A DNA stretch of 64,000 nt from Burhinus oedicnemus. Its lineage: Eukaryota > Chordata > Aves > Charadriiformes > Burhinidae. The notes under the pieces are model-generated. The model searched no databases, was not told the origin of the DNA, and was given only the letters and a program-made list of their open reading frames with translations. Numbering within the stretch: position 1 is the first letter of the stretch; each line of letters begins with the position of its first letter. Where the stretch lies: contig VFFE01007631.1 of NCBI GenBank assembly GCA_008921705.1, forward strand, positions 1,304,106 through 1,368,105, given 5' to 3'. Below, piece after piece: positions 49,530-63,100 of the stretch. The position numbers and the translations under genes are program-made.

Positions 49530-52500
49530 GCTGTGCGACATGAAGTGCTGACCTTTGGTGTCTTTAAAAGGCAAAATATAGCAGAAAGCACAAAATTCAG
49601 AGTAGCCCTGTCTGCTGGTGACAAAAATGTTATTGGCTATGAGAAACTGTCTAAAGTTGGAGTGGGACTAGATCCACACATACATTTACCCTTTCAATTT
49701 TGTGAAAGGAGAGGGAGGGTCAGGAAGCGCTGAGGGGTTCCAAGTGAAAGAAGACAGCAGCTGTTTGCATGACATGTCACCCTTACTAGAGGTCTCCTTT
49801 GGAGATGTGTCTAAGAACAAGTCACAAACTCCTATCTACAGCTTGTCTTTGCTGAGGTAAAGATCTCATTCCAGGCACTCTTTATAGCCTTCAGTCAGTG
49901 TGTAAGGCTGCAATGTTAAGAGAAGCAAAGCCAGGTAACATAAAGAAGAGAAAAATCTGTGCTTTTGAATGTGAAGATTTAAATTTTGTGAAGCCAACAG
50001 TGTCAGCTGATTTCATATGACAGGTAAGGGTATTTTACAAGAGAAAGTCAACAAAAATGAAATGAACTGGACTTAGATTTCTAATTTGTCTTGTTGGATT
50101 ATGGTGTTGGTAGAAGCTATGTGATGGGAATATGGGTTAAACAAGCAAAATTGCATTTTTTTGCTTCTTGAGACTTGTTCTTCAGCTCTTCCTGCAGTAT
50201 TAATCTTTGATTTACTAGAGTTTTCCAAAGCTGGTGTAAGCAGTTAGCATTACACCTAAATTAGTGTATTTGCAAAGGAAGCATTATTCAACCTGAAAAC
50301 AGATGAAGAGAAGCAGGTTACTAATGAGGCTGCTTTCAGTATTAAAGCAGTCTGATAAGATATTATGGAAGAACATCTAGAGCAGGGAGCATGTCTATCC
50401 TCATAGTTTGCACATCACTTAGCACACAGATTATGGTAATTAATCACTTGGTGGAAGACAACAGGATGGGATTTAAATGTGCATTTCATAAACAATTTTA
50501 TTTTCAAAAGGATGATCCCGATCTACAGTACTGTAAATCAGAGTCACTTCACTTACTTGAGAGAAACTGGGTGATTTATGCCAATTGCAGGCTTGATACC
50601 ATATTTTATCACAAGTGACTGATGTTGAGAATTTGTTGTTGGTTTTTGGTTTTTGAGAAATACAAATTTGAGAAATATAAACAGGAAGAAAGGAAATGTG
50701 GAAGTGGGAGCACTTCTGAAATAAGGATCTCTCTGATCCAGCACTGGAACTGGCCTAGAAACCAGCTCCCTATAGACACAGCTGCTTGTGTGGTTGCAGG
50801 CACTAAATGTCAGTCTGTGTTAATACCTGTACAAGCATTTTTAGGTATGCTCAGGTAAAGGCTACTTTAGGGTTGATAGAAAGTTCTTGTGCCTTTTCCC
50901 TATGCAGCTGTAGAGCTAACAGATCAGAAGCGTGCTAGTGCCCCAAGTCTGTCATCCAGAACTGTTTCTCAGTTTGTCATGTATCAGTCTCAAGCGGACA
51001 GTGAGCAGCTCCACCAGACTTTGTGAGACCAGTTTTGCTGTGTCTCGTTCAGTACAGCATAGCATTATCTTTCTTGAGAAACCCTCAATTTAGTCCAGTT
51101 TTTGGGTAACTGTTCTTTTTTTCATATTCTTCTGTTTGTTACCTAATGAACTCTCATTACATAATAAAAGGTGTTACAGAAATCACCTGTATCACATATG
51201 GTCCTTTCATTTGAGCTTGAAGACTGTGTCATGCACTTTAGTAAAAATTCTGATAAAACATGTTCCTCCTATCTTCTGGAATTCAGATCACATCACTTAA
51301 ATCTATACTTCTTGCATAGCAAACATGCAGAAAGTTCTGTTTTTTCAGTTCTACAAAACTGCTTGCTTTCAGAGACTTTAAAAAAGGGCATTTCAAAACC
51401 TCAGAAAGACTAGCTGCTGCCTGCCGTATCTGTTACTGAGGTGCTGCAGAAGAGCAGATTTCATTCTTACATGCACATTAACAGTATCTTTAATGAGCTG
51501 AGGTCAGGGATGACTTTTTTCTTTGTTTCCTGGTTTTGTTAGGTGCGTGCATGTACATGGAACTTCAAAATGGAAGGAGAAATCTGACTTACAGGCAGAC
51601 CTGGAAAATTGTGTGTAGAAAACTGTAAAACATCCACTTACCAAGCTTTACTTTCAAGAACATAGAGGATAATGATCGTAGTCTCTATATTAGTTAAGCT
51701 GGGCATCAGACCCAAGTCAATATAAACTCATTAAGTTAAACGTGATGTTGAGTTTCATGTCTGTATAGTTACATGGAGTGCTTGGAAGAAAAGTCCCTGG
51801 ATTTGGCACCTAAAAGCGCACAAGTGCTTAAACAGTGTTTGATCTGCAAATCCTCAGAAATTTTCCAGAGAGGTGAGGAATCATTCCAAAATTTTACAAG
51901 TCATAGAGCATATATGAACTAAATTTTATTAGTTATCTTTCAAATGAAAAACCAAACTGGCCTCTTCTCATTTGAAATTAGTGTAAAACCCTTTCCTTAT
52001 TTAACCAGTTGTGCAAACCTGTGCAGGCCCACAGGGTTAGAGCAATAAATTCTTGTGTTTATATATATTCTGTGAATTTATATATCAAAGAAATTTCTTT
52101 AATTTTGTTGTGCTTTTTTGATTTCTGATTCTCTTGAAAACTCAAGATGTTGCCAACTGAGTGACAGGCTGTAAACAAACTTGGTTCACTTAAGCTTCTT
52201 GGTGGTTTAGAGGGGTTAGCTGGAAAACGCTGAAGTTTGCTGCAAGAGCAATATTGGCAATTCTTGGTTTGCATGCTCTCCCAGGTTTTCTACCAATGTT
52301 ATGTTGTGTTTTGACCCACATAAGTTTGTACTCAGCGTTTTTACTTAGCTTTTGAGTTTAGTCTTATAAATTTGCTACCAAAATCCAGAATTTTGGTATA
52401 GATCTGTGCCAAGTTTTACTGCTCAAAACTTAGTCCACGTTTGGAAAATGTACCCGTGCTGATGTTTTCAACAGAGCCATCTGAGTTTTGTGATTGGAAA

Positions 52501-53930
52501 AAGTAAGCTGCAGACATAAAAGCTTCTGAAATAAATGAAGATACAACAAATTCTTTAGTCTCGAATATGGCTTCAGTGAGTGTCCATAGTATGCCGAGGT
52601 GTGCAAACTGCCTATCAGTGTGGCTAATCTCTACCTCACCTCGATTCAAGCACTGGTAAGAAAGGAGAGGGGAGTAAGCACAGAAAGATTGCTGTACAAG
52701 AATATGACTGGGGCATAAATACTTAACTCTGAATTAGTAAATATTCATGAAGAACATATTGGGCATTTATAGGTTACCCCCAGAGGCAAGTAGTGACTCA
52801 CATAGTGATCTGCCAACAGTACAGAAATGTCCTTAGAGCTCCTAGGAAAATAATACCTCTCGGAGATTGGTGCTTGGCACCAGTGTATTCTGGGCACAGT
52901 GCTTCTGCCAGCCACCTAATCTGCAAGGCCCGCTATCCTTAGATTTTCCCTTCCTGCCAGGTGAATATTGGAGCATCTACCATACCAAGTAGTCCATCCT
53001 GTGTCTCGGTACTGCTCTTTCATAACCAAAGACCTTCACTGCCTTTTGGGAACCTATTTTAAGTGTCACACTGTAAAGAGAGTGTCAAATCAGTGTGTGA
53101 TGTCTATTGTTTGTGGTTAGCTTTAGAATGATCTAGGCAACTGTGAAACACAGAGCTTCAGATTTGTTGTTGTTTTTCTTGGCTATTACTCTTTCTTGAC
53201 TTTTTTTTTTTTTCCTTAATTCTGATTGTGGTCAAAAAGATGGTGGAAAAAGAGTTTCAACAGTTGAATAGTCAGCAATAATATCTCCAGTTCCTTTGCC
53301 TTACCCCTACTGCAATGTCCTGGTTGCCTTTCCCTCCATTTCATATCAGGGGTCCCCTAACAAAATGGATAGCATTTGTCCCATCCCAGGAAAGTCTGTC
53401 TCTCTTTTAATGCTACTTTTACCTCACTTTAATTCATGTTATGTTTCATTTACTTATAATATCACACAGTGCACCAGAAGTACCACAAACATGTCTGATA
53501 CAAGGCAGGTGGCCAGAAACCACTGTCTGCTGAGGAACATGTTTTGAATTATCTGCCGACAGCTGGGAATTGTGCAACTCTGAGCCTGGGCTATTAGCAT
53601 ATACTTGTTCTTACAGAAAAAAAAAAAAATACTGTTTTCTTTATCTTAACTTAAAAATAACATTATGTATACTTTGAATAAGCAAAATGTAAACGCCAAC
53701 TGCAAGAACAAAGATCTTGTTCTGTTCTTCATGCCATTCTGAACTGAACATTTTGTAGGGCTTTAGAAAACTGTGTTGTTCTGGTAGTTGCATATCTTCT
53801 TTTGCAACGGATAAATTTAACATGTTAACAGCTCTGAAGTTTGCATTTTTTTTTTACGCTGATGTAATAAGATGTTATATTATATGGCCTGTTGAAGGTA
53901 GCATTTGGTGGTCTTCGTAGTCTCAGCTAT
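49530..53930. other. non-coding stretch, no gene recognised
   Basis: Short frames only. T12 lies near 53203-53214 and A13 near 53618-53630. I see no recognisable transposon. Confidence 0.5.
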
Positions 53931-53935
53931 TGCCT

Positions 53936-53993
53936 CTGTCTCTCTCTCTTTGTCCTTCTGTCTTTTCTCACCGCCCCCCCCCCCCCCCCCCCC
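53936..53993 (+). repeat. (TC)-rich tract ending in C20
   Basis: A pyrimidine-rich stretch with CTCTCTCTCT (53939-53949) leads to 20 consecutive C residues at 53974-53993. Long poly(C) is rare in vertebrates outside simple repeats and can form an i-motif on this strand and a quadruplex on the other. It also explains the proline run in one shadow frame. Confidence 0.95.
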
Positions 53994-53994
53994 A

Positions 53995-54870
53995 GCCCTG
54001 GTCTTAGCTCTTTACAATGCTTACCTGTCAAAGTATTTAAGTGCCTCCACCATTTTAGCCATACACTTTCCTAATTCACTTGAATACGTTTTATTATACA
54101 ACTAAAAGCTTTGATTGGATTAGAGCCTGTCAGCAGGTGATTTTCTACTTACTGTGTAATGATGGGCTGTTTTCTTAAGGATTCTCACTTGGTGGTGGTG
54201 CCTGAAGTTCAAAACGACCATGCCACTGCTGCTTGTTCTCTGGTGTTGTGGTAGGGTTGCAGTCCAAAGCTGAGGCTCAGAGCACTGCCGCAAAACATAT
54301 GTGGCATACCAGAAAGAAAAGATCATTCAACTTAGTAATTTAATGGCAAATTGTTTTAATGCCTTATACCTCTGTTAGATTCTTATATGTAGGTGGCTGT
54401 TGTGCAACAGGTAAGATGCTACTGACCCTGCTCTATGTTAAGTGTGAGATATAATGACAGTGACTGTGAGGATGCATGAAAGAGATACTGGTGAGCTATT
54501 ATTCCCCTTTTTGAGTGCCATTTTTAAAGGTTTATAGTTAGTGTGGAAGTCCACTCTGAACTGAGACCTGTTTTTTATAATAAGCTTTTTAGTTCAAAAG
54601 CTCTTTTATTCTTTCCCAATTTAACTATACTGCATATTTAATAGGTTTAGCTCTGCAATAAATTACAGGTGTTATGGTTTCACTTTTTTGTTAATTCAAA
54701 ATTATGATATAATTTTTAAATTGAGCTTTGTAAGTCTCTAAATTGAACAGCTCCCTTTGGATGTATATAATTCAGGCTTGCATAAAACATGAAACCCATG
54801 TTCAGCCGTATCATCTGAATCTATGAATACTCTTTCATATCCTTTGTGGCTGTTGCCTAATATTTTGAGG
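53995..54870. other. non-coding stretch, no gene recognised
   Basis: AT-rich and short of open frames, with no repeat recognised. Confidence 0.5.
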
Positions 54871-54871
54871 T

Positions 54872-54955
54872 CATGATCCAACAAAACACTTATATGCCCA
54901 TAGAAGTTAATATTTCTATAGAATAAAACACATGAATACTGCCAGATTGGATCCA
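54872..54955. repeat. palindromic relic, complete copy
   Basis: The end TGATCCAA (54874-54881) pairs with TTGGATCC (54947-54954) in 7 of 8 positions. The interior runs ACACTTATATGC to ACATGAATACTG around a centre with GAAGTTAATA. I remember a palindromic sauropsid repeat with ends like 'cctgatcctgcaaa' and the same centre. About 84 bp, strongly eroded. Confidence 0.5.
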
Positions 54956-54959
54956 GAAC

Positions 54960-57900
54960 AGCAGTTAAGTGTGAGCAGATTCTTTGTTGTCATTGCATTT
55001 CTTCACTAGTACAATGAGACGATACATTACCTTTAGTACATTCATAAAACAAGCACAGCCATTTCAAAAGCTGCTGGTTTTTTACGTCCATCTGAATGTG
55101 TGGAACTTTAGAGTATGAAACGAGGCTGGCTTCTAGCTTTAGAGAAGGGTGAAGTTTGGACAAAATTTGAGGATTTCCGTAGGATATAGTGAGGGGTTGT
55201 CATTTAGTAGGAGCTGAGAAAAGGACATTCCATTTTGTGAATGGTTTCTTTATGTGTTGAATAAGGTTGTTGGTTTGCTCTGAGATTGGATTTTCAATTT
55301 ATTTGCCAAGGATTTATAGAAGCACATTCTATAAAGTCGAAGTAGGAAATCGGATAAAGTACAGCCCAACCGAATTAACCACACCACAGTTTTTGTACTT
55401 CGGTCAAAGAAAGAGAGAAAGCTTCGCTGCTACATGTCTAGTGATACTGAAAAACTGAACAGGATCCTCAAACTTCTTGCCAGTTCTTTTGCAGAGAGAG
55501 CTGTTTACTGCAGCTCCCTAATTTCTAAGATATTAGAGAGATCTAGTTTGTTACCAATGATGCCTCCTAATATACTGTGAGTACGCTGAATCCCTACTCT
55601 GATGTCCGCACAGCAGGCCTGCGACTGACTGAATTTGAAAACACTCTCACTTCTGCAATGACAGAGAAATCTTTTCCTTTATTCTTAAAAAGAGAAAAAT
55701 GTAGGGCCCAACCTAAACTTTTCTCTGAGCTGTATGTTGTTCAAATATATTTCCCTTTACAGAAGAGGGGTGCAGCAAACAATATACAGGCTGGGGTCTT
55801 AGATTGTTTCTTCAGGAGATCACTTGTCGCAACTGAAATGGAGAAAGGGCAACTGCATTGTTCTTTGAACTCTGTGCATATATGACTGGGGGAAAAAATA
55901 GCATCTGCTGTGGACATTTGAGGTCCTGTTTGAGATGCATAATTGGAGTGATAGGAGTCATGCATTGCCTATACTAGTGGAGTCTGTTAGCAGATCACCA
56001 GCAATCAGTGGCTGTATTAAAATTTGCAGACAGGTCAAAGAGTGTATAGATTCGACCTCTACCCTGAGTCACAACGAAGTCGTTAATCCTGTGCTATTAG
56101 CATTGTCTTTTTGACATATCCAAGCCTGAAGCTTGTTTTTGAAAAGCTGCTTAATGTTGGCAAACAGCATGTGCCAGGCTCTCATTTTTCACTGCCAAGA
56201 AAGGGAAGTAGAGCACAGAGAATTAATTGGGGAGACCTTCTTTGAATGTAAACTTTGAGTAGCTGGTAGAGAGTCCTTCCTAGCAGAGAGAAGCCCTTTT
56301 TCCACAAATATATAGCTTTCTCAGAATTGAAGCAACAGTGGCCAACTTAACATAGCATCTTCTGCACCTTCTGCTGTCTCCGTGTTCATGGGGAGGCTGA
56401 ACAATGGCACAACGAGGATCATCCTGACTGTGTGGCATTTCTGTCATGTGCAATTCGATGCATGTGTAGTTTCTCTTGTCTGTGAACTCTTCATTATAGT
56501 TTTTTCATGGTTTCTTGTGAACTCCTGCTGGTCCAGTTGGATTTCGTAGTTGATTTGGGAAGGGGATAGTTACTCCAGTTCCAGTATGAGGGTTGCCATT
56601 GGGAGAAAATAATCTTTCCCCTTGTCACTTCAGTGACAGAAGTTTTGGTGACACCACTGCATAGTTTCCCTGTGAGCTTGGTAGAACTAGCCTCCTCAGT
56701 TTATACACATATGTGTGATAGTCAATGTCATAAGCCCTGTAGAGTTTTGGATTCTTACCAGTCACGATTTTGGACAACTGATTTAGCTTAGTCTCAATAC
56801 AGTTTTTATAAAATGGGGAAAACACTACTTCATTGCTCCAGAGGCAGAGGGAGTCATAATTAACTACTCTTTTGTAAAAGTTATGTGAATGCATACTGTG
56901 AAGAGGGTATAATATGGACGGCACTGATGGGATTGGAGCATTCTGAGATACAGTGGCTTTCTGGTTTTGTGAGAAATTAGAAGTAGGGATAAATACATCC
57001 TGCCAATGCGGCACTCTGGAACATTGCAGAGTTTCATGTCACTAAATCAACTTCATGGGAAGTCAGGACCAATTTAGCTCTGTTGCATTTGGAGTATCTT
57101 TGCAACACACGTTTCTCATTTAGTGCCAATCTGCAGACACTTTGCAGCCCAACCATCTAAAATACAATGATGGTTAATGGCTCTGGGAGTTGGAGTAGAT
57201 ACAGCGATGGACTGGCAAAAGTGTTATATGACCTGATCCCTCTTCAGCCTTTTGATGCTTTTCCTGAGCAATTTGACTTAAAGTGAGACTGATTCCTGCC
57301 TATGGACTTTTTTAGAATTTCTGTGAAAAGTAAGAAAAGAAACAAAACATGATGATGATTTAGTTTTATTATGTGAACTTCTTTTCTTTCTTACCTGCAT
57401 ACACAGCTGGCTAATTGGCCACTTTGTACCTCCTAGGGGGGTCTCAAGGTACAAGAGAAAAATGCCTATCAGCATATTGGATACAAACATATCTGCATTT
57501 ACCTCATTTTCTTCACTAGAAAAACAATAAAGGAAGGGTTTGGTGAAAAGTTCTTGGCTGTAAAGGATTTTGATAAATTTAGGAAATAAATTACAGTTGT
57601 GTTCAGGGTGATTTAAGTAAAATAGAGATGATGAAGATGATGACAAATCTAGCTTTCTTCACGCTAGCAGAACAAAATTCAATTCAGCATCAAAGGAGGA
57701 TAAATAGGGATAAATGTAATGGCAACCTTTTGTTCTGTGAGTGCTGTCAGAGGGGTTGAAAGCCTGAGCAAATAATGAGAGGCAGAAAGAGAAACAGCAA
57801 GTGCATGAGGAAGGCAGCACAGCAGAGAGTAGGAACGTCTGGAAGGGAATATCTGTCGTAATAATCATAGCAGAGACAAAGGGAAAGCCCGGGAGCCAAG

Positions 57901-58790
57901 ACGGCTTGCTGTGAGCAGTAATCTGAATATAAAAGCGTAAGGTCTAGAATGGAAGATGGGATTCAGCAATATCACTTTCCTAAAACATTCTCATCACTTC
58001 TTTCTCACTTAAGTGGTTTGATTACTTTGCAGCTCTTGCCTTGATTCCCCCCACCCCCCACCATCTTTTCTTTTCCTGTTTTGTTCTTACTCTTTAAAGT
58101 GATTTGAAATTTTAGCATAGTGGAGGAGCAGCCAGCCCTCTTTTACCTTCTGAAAGCTCACGTCTTGTTAGTTGCTGTAGTTACTCTTCCCACCAGTTCC
58201 AAGATCACACTTTGTAGAGTGAAAAAGAAATAAAAGAGCAAGTCAATCCTTTCCTGCACAAGAAGTCTGTTCAAGAAAACATAAGCTCTTTTTCACTCCT
58301 GAAGTGTAACTTTTAGGCTTAGTTACAAATAGCCAGTTCAGGACTCACCATTAACTGTAAGTAACAGAGCAAAGGCGATAAAAATCATCAGCTTTATGGA
58401 TTTTATAGGATTTTTTTTTTTTTAAGTTCTACAAAGAACTTGAAACAAAGAGTCATTTGTTGGGTTTCCCTGCTGCTCAAAGACTCTCCATCATACAGCA
58501 AGTGCAATGTGCTTAAGAAAGTTAAAAGATGGCATGGCCTGCTGGTCTCAACAGGTTTTGACTACTTGAAGATCTTTTTCAATGAAATATGAAAAGACCA
58601 AACAGCACCACTCTATGGGGGAAATATGCCAATAGGTAGGTATTTGAAGAGTGTGTAATTACCTAGGAGCATTAGGCATGAAAAATGCACATCCCAATTA
58701 GAAGAAAGGGCAGAATGAACAAAGAAAGGACTTGGTGGTGGTTTGCAGTTAAAATGCAGCCATCCCCTAGGATTTCTGAGAGGTCAGGGA
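54960..58790. other. non-coding stretch with unrecognised minus frames
   Basis: The longest frame (57014 to 56625, minus, 129 codons) is tyrosine-, asparagine- and lysine-containing and protein-like but has no domain or splice signals that I can support. A minus frame at 57646-57278 and a plus frame at 55577-55885 are similar in quality. All are within what chance gives. Confidence 0.4.
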
Positions 58791-58799
58791 ATGTGCTGC

Positions 58800-59260
58800 C
58801 AAATTTGTCGTGCTTTTGGATTTATTTTTTTTAACTGTACATGGTTGGTTTCTCATTTATAGCCGTCTGGCCCCATAGAATCACCCTGAAAGGGTATAGA
58901 CCTTTATTGTGTTTTACCCTATTTTTTAAAAAATATTAGTGAGCACCAAAGTGGCTAATTGCAGGTTTGATTTTATTTAAAAACTTACTTTATAAAACCA
59001 AATAAATTACAGCAATTGTTTAGAGCTATTAAGTACAGTTATTGCTGGCAGACATTGCTTGTGGTTTAGTTCAATGATGGCAATGTATTCCACCTTGCAA
59101 AAAAAAAAAAGTGCTAATATATTCAAACGAAGGGTTATCTGAGGCTCTAATTATCTTAAAGTACCTCTGTTAATTTGCAAATTAATCACATTCCTCAACC
59201 CATACAAAGCAATAGCAGCCCATACATGATCTCATACTTGTAATTCAGTATAATGTTTAA
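58800..59260. promoter_or_regulatory. AT-rich block with perfect 16-base palindrome, possible enhancer
   Basis: TTAATTTGCAAATTAA at 59170-59185 is a perfect palindrome combining TAATT/AATTA homeodomain words with an ATTTGCAAAT octamer-like centre bound by POU-type factors. The surrounding 450 bp are AT-rich, with several TAAT words and one run of 12 A (59099-59110). Regulatory function is inferred from motif content only; conservation was not tested. Confidence 0.3.
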
Positions 59261-59264
59261 GGTG

Positions 59265-59860
59265 ATACAACATAGACTGTGTTTAAATGTCTGATCTAAA
59301 CAATTTGACTTCAAAACTGCCCATCTTCAGTTGATTCATTTGTGACAGCCTTTCTTTTTTGCCTTGAACAACTTGTTCTTAACGTGGGAAATACGAACGG
59401 TAGCATTTTTCCACCTTTTTGAAGTACCGATGGGAAAAACATATGAAAGATAGTCAGGTGCTTAGATTGACCAGCAGTGTTATAAAGTCCTTCAGTTTCC
59501 CAAGGAAAAAAATACACTTGTCTTGTTAGAAATAGATGTCTAAGATAGTAGTAGCTATAGAGAAATTACTTCAATTCCTCAGAGATATTCATGTGTAATA
59601 AATGATGCAATTTTATTCCTGGCCAAAAAGTAGAATTTCTGGTTCACAGGAGATTTCACTTTTTAGAACTCCCCATGGACTGAAAATTCAGGTTATTTTG
59701 TCAGAGAGACAGATACTTGTGTTTCCAGAGCATACAGCAAGGTATGTTCCCCAGGTCCTGTAACTGCACCAAATCTGACAAAAGCCCATCAACTAAGACA
59801 TTTGTCTTAGAATATCAGAGGTGGTCCAAAGGTACACTGAACTGTCTTGGAGCTGTATGC
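59265..59860. other. non-coding stretch, no gene recognised
   Basis: AT-rich, with a single 68-codon minus frame of no recognisable type. Confidence 0.5.
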
Positions 59861-59894
59861 TGAAATCCCGTGGGCCTGGACCTAGGAAAGTCTG

Positions 59895-60100
59895 CCTGGT
59901 GGGCTTGTTCCAGAGCTGCCCATCCTGCAAGGTTGAAGAGCACTGACTGGGGACTGCGAGTACCCCACCTTGAGTGGTCACTTGGCAGGCTGTCCCTGGG
60001 CTGGGATTCAGTTTGGGTGACGTCAAAGCAGAAGTATTTGTTTAAGACCCCCATACTACTGGAATTGGGCTTCTTCAGAGCTGCCTGTCCTGCTGGGAAA
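59895..60100. promoter_or_regulatory. GC-richer segment with CRE and imperfect direct repeat
   Basis: TGACGTCA at 60018-60025 is the full palindromic cAMP-response element. The segment is flanked by two related 27-28 base copies at 59901-59928 and 60067-60093 (24 shared bases, one indel) in direct orientation, 166 bp apart. Overlapping frames of 77-101 codons run on both strands. No product is recognised, and function is inferred only from the CRE. Confidence 0.35.
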
Positions 60101-60129
60101 GTGTGCAAGCCCCTTTTCAAAGTTATACA

Positions 60130-63100
60130 CCACTCATATCTAGAATTCTAGTGGTAATGAATTTCCCTGTCGGTCTCATCACTGAGCAGAGTCTACACAG
60201 CCCTGGCTGCCGCAGCCCTGCCCTGCGTGTCCTCCCAAATGAGAAGACCTCAGAAGGCAGCAGCATGGCCTCTTTCACAATGTCTGTGTTTGTGGAGGGG
60301 ATTATCTCATATTTGATATATGGCCCTTTTCAGCCTCTTCTGCTGCTTTTGCTCTTTGTAACCATGGAATTGGACTGGAACTAGAATGAGCTGATCCTAG
60401 ATTTTTTTTTGATAATAAATACATTTGTGATCTGTTGCGAGCAGGCTGGAAAATATATCAGCTTTCTAGGAGCAGTTCTGCAATGCCTGCCTTTGCTTCT
60501 AATGATGTTTCCTAAATCTGAAAAAGGGTTGAGAGTATAAAAAAAAGAAAAAAAAATAAAAAGAAAAAAAGTTAACTTGTGTGAATTAAATTAAAATATG
60601 TGATAAAATCAGGTACATAAATTTACTTTGCACATAACATATAAACATACTAATACATGTCTCTTAAAAATATATGTTTAAAGCTATAGGCTGCCAAAAA
60701 AGTATGCTTTATGTAGCAGCATATACCATTCAAAGCAAATATTTTAAAGGTAATAGGCATGTTTTGCATGCAGAGAGAACGTACACAAACCCAGTCTACA
60801 AAGTGGATGAATCCATTATGTAAATCTAAAGTTGTCAAAGTGATCGATTATAACTATTTCTACTGTCAGCTGTTCCACATAGCACAAATTCAGGAACATA
60901 CTCATCCTGATAGAGGAAACTATTTAGACATTATACCAACTGTTTATTAATTTTACTGATTTCCACAGCACCTATTGCAATGACAATTTTTGTTGTGGGA
61001 ATTAACGCACAAAACAGAAGATGAAAATCCAAAGCTAACAAAAGAAGTGTCATGTTCATGACTTGAATATAAATCGAAGGCTGTGAAGGAATGACATGGA
61101 TCAGAGAATTGCTGCTGGAGGCCAGTCTTTCATCAGAGGGTCATGTTTAGAAACTAGAGCAGGTAGGGGGGAACCAAATGTCATTAGTGATGGCTGTTTG
61201 TAACCTATGTGAGAGAGATGTGCTCTCCATTCAGTCCCTAGTATGCTGCATGCAAGAAAAGGATTTAAATGAACACTAATTTGAACCTCACTGGCATTTG
61301 CTGCAGAGTTTGTGGGCTACTTTTCTGGCATCCAGAACTAGTCACTGAGTCTTTCTTCCCTCTTTTCCCACAGAAGATACTTCTCCAGGCTTCGGAGTGA
61401 GGCAATATTTTAAAATATTTTCCTGTCATTGCTGATGCTACTTTATTTCTCGGCATGCTAGATACAAATTTGCATTGCTAGAAATCTAGCAGTTCAATAC
61501 AAATGCTATTCAAAAATTTTAACAATATTCTGGCTGTGAAAGTTACTTTAATTATCTCTTGTTGTGTCTGCTTTCTTTTTAAAAGGCAAAGTAAAATATG
61601 TTGCCACATCCTGACAGTTGTGCTGCTTCCCAAACAGTAGGAAAACTCAGAGCTTTGAGCCAGGTCCTACAAAACTAACTGCCCATTTCATGTGTGTTAG
61701 GGTTTTGCAAAAAAAGACAAGACAGCATTGTGAAGTCAATGTATATAAGTTTGAAAGGATTAACCAGTTATATAGGCATGAAATAATAGCAAAACCAATG
61801 GTTTCTTTGCTTCTTTTCCCTACATTTTTATTGATTGACCCATGCAGACTTCTGAATACGTTTCAAGTTTAAATAGATTTGAGTATTGGCACGCGCCAAA
61901 ACTAAATAGAGCTCTACAGTTTGCTGTAGTTCATTGGAGGCTGGATGGAGAGCAGTACGGTTATGTCAAGGGAAAAGGAAGAGGCTTTCACATTTGTTCA
62001 AAAGTGGGACCAGAGGGAGAGAGCAAAGCACCAACAAGTGCCCGGTGGTTCAAAGTGCAGTACCTAGAGCCAAGCCCATGGTCTGAGGTCAGGAGAGTGG
62101 CCTAATCAGTGACTGCTCTGAGGTCCGCCTCTTGTTGTTTGGAGTTGGGGCTGGGTTTTGGGGGTTACTTTTGTGGTTTGTTTTGTTTAATTTTAATACA
62201 AAGTTTGCTTTGGGTCTGCAGAACCTTCCTAACAAGTGTGTCTTTGAAACAGACAGAGACGTTTCCACCAAAAAAAGTATTTTTCCAAGAACTGCCATTT
62301 TTTTTCAGAGCAGCATTTAATTAGAGAAAATAGGCAGTAATTAAACATCCTTTTAAGCATCTCAAATCTGTAGGTAGTGAATAAAAACAACAAAAGCCGT
62401 CACTACTGAGCAGCTGAATGCTGCTTGACGTTATCATTTGCTTATATGGGAGATATGTTACAAAGGACGTCTTAACATTTTGAGTCTTTAAATTATCTAA
62501 CTTGGCTTTGTAGTTTCTATTAATTTTTCTCTGGATTATTGTTGAATGTGGAGCCAAGTTCTCTTTTGCTTTCTGTGAATGCTAACTCAAAATGTGTCAT
62601 GTTCCTAATTATTTTTCTTAGACCATGGGAGCAGAAATCCTAAACAGTAGAGTTTGGGTTTGTAAAAGAGCAATGTGAGGAGCAGGATGGATTTCAGGAA
62701 GGAAGATGTTTTTATCTGTGCATCAGGCAGCTTCCCCTCTAGCAGATCTCTGACTTCTCAACAGCACTGACCTCCTCCCAGGCAGCACCCAGGATGCTTG
62801 CCATTCTGGTAAAACTTCACAGCCATTCCTGGTGCTGGGATCTCAAGTTGCAGCTGACTGGCTGCTCTGCAGGTAGAGATCCAGACCTACTATTCACGTG
62901 TCAAGTAGCATTACAGAAATTGGTTCTCGTCCACCCCTAATACCTTGCCTTGTGGAGATGGAAGGGAATTTTCCATGAAGCCTTATATTTTGGGACTACA
63001 CAGTGCCCCCTGTAAATTAACTCTGTACAGGGGAGGGACAAGCTGGACAGGCTGCATGGAGATTGGGTTTTTGATGATCTCCTTTAATGCCAGGTTTTTC

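Noticed and set aside
49497..49733. 78-codon plus frame with protein-like composition
   Set aside because: Its start lies inside a palindromic repeat relic, and no domain is seen.
56625..57014. 129-codon minus-strand frame
   Set aside because: Its composition is somewhat protein-like, but no motif, homologue or splice signal could be supported.
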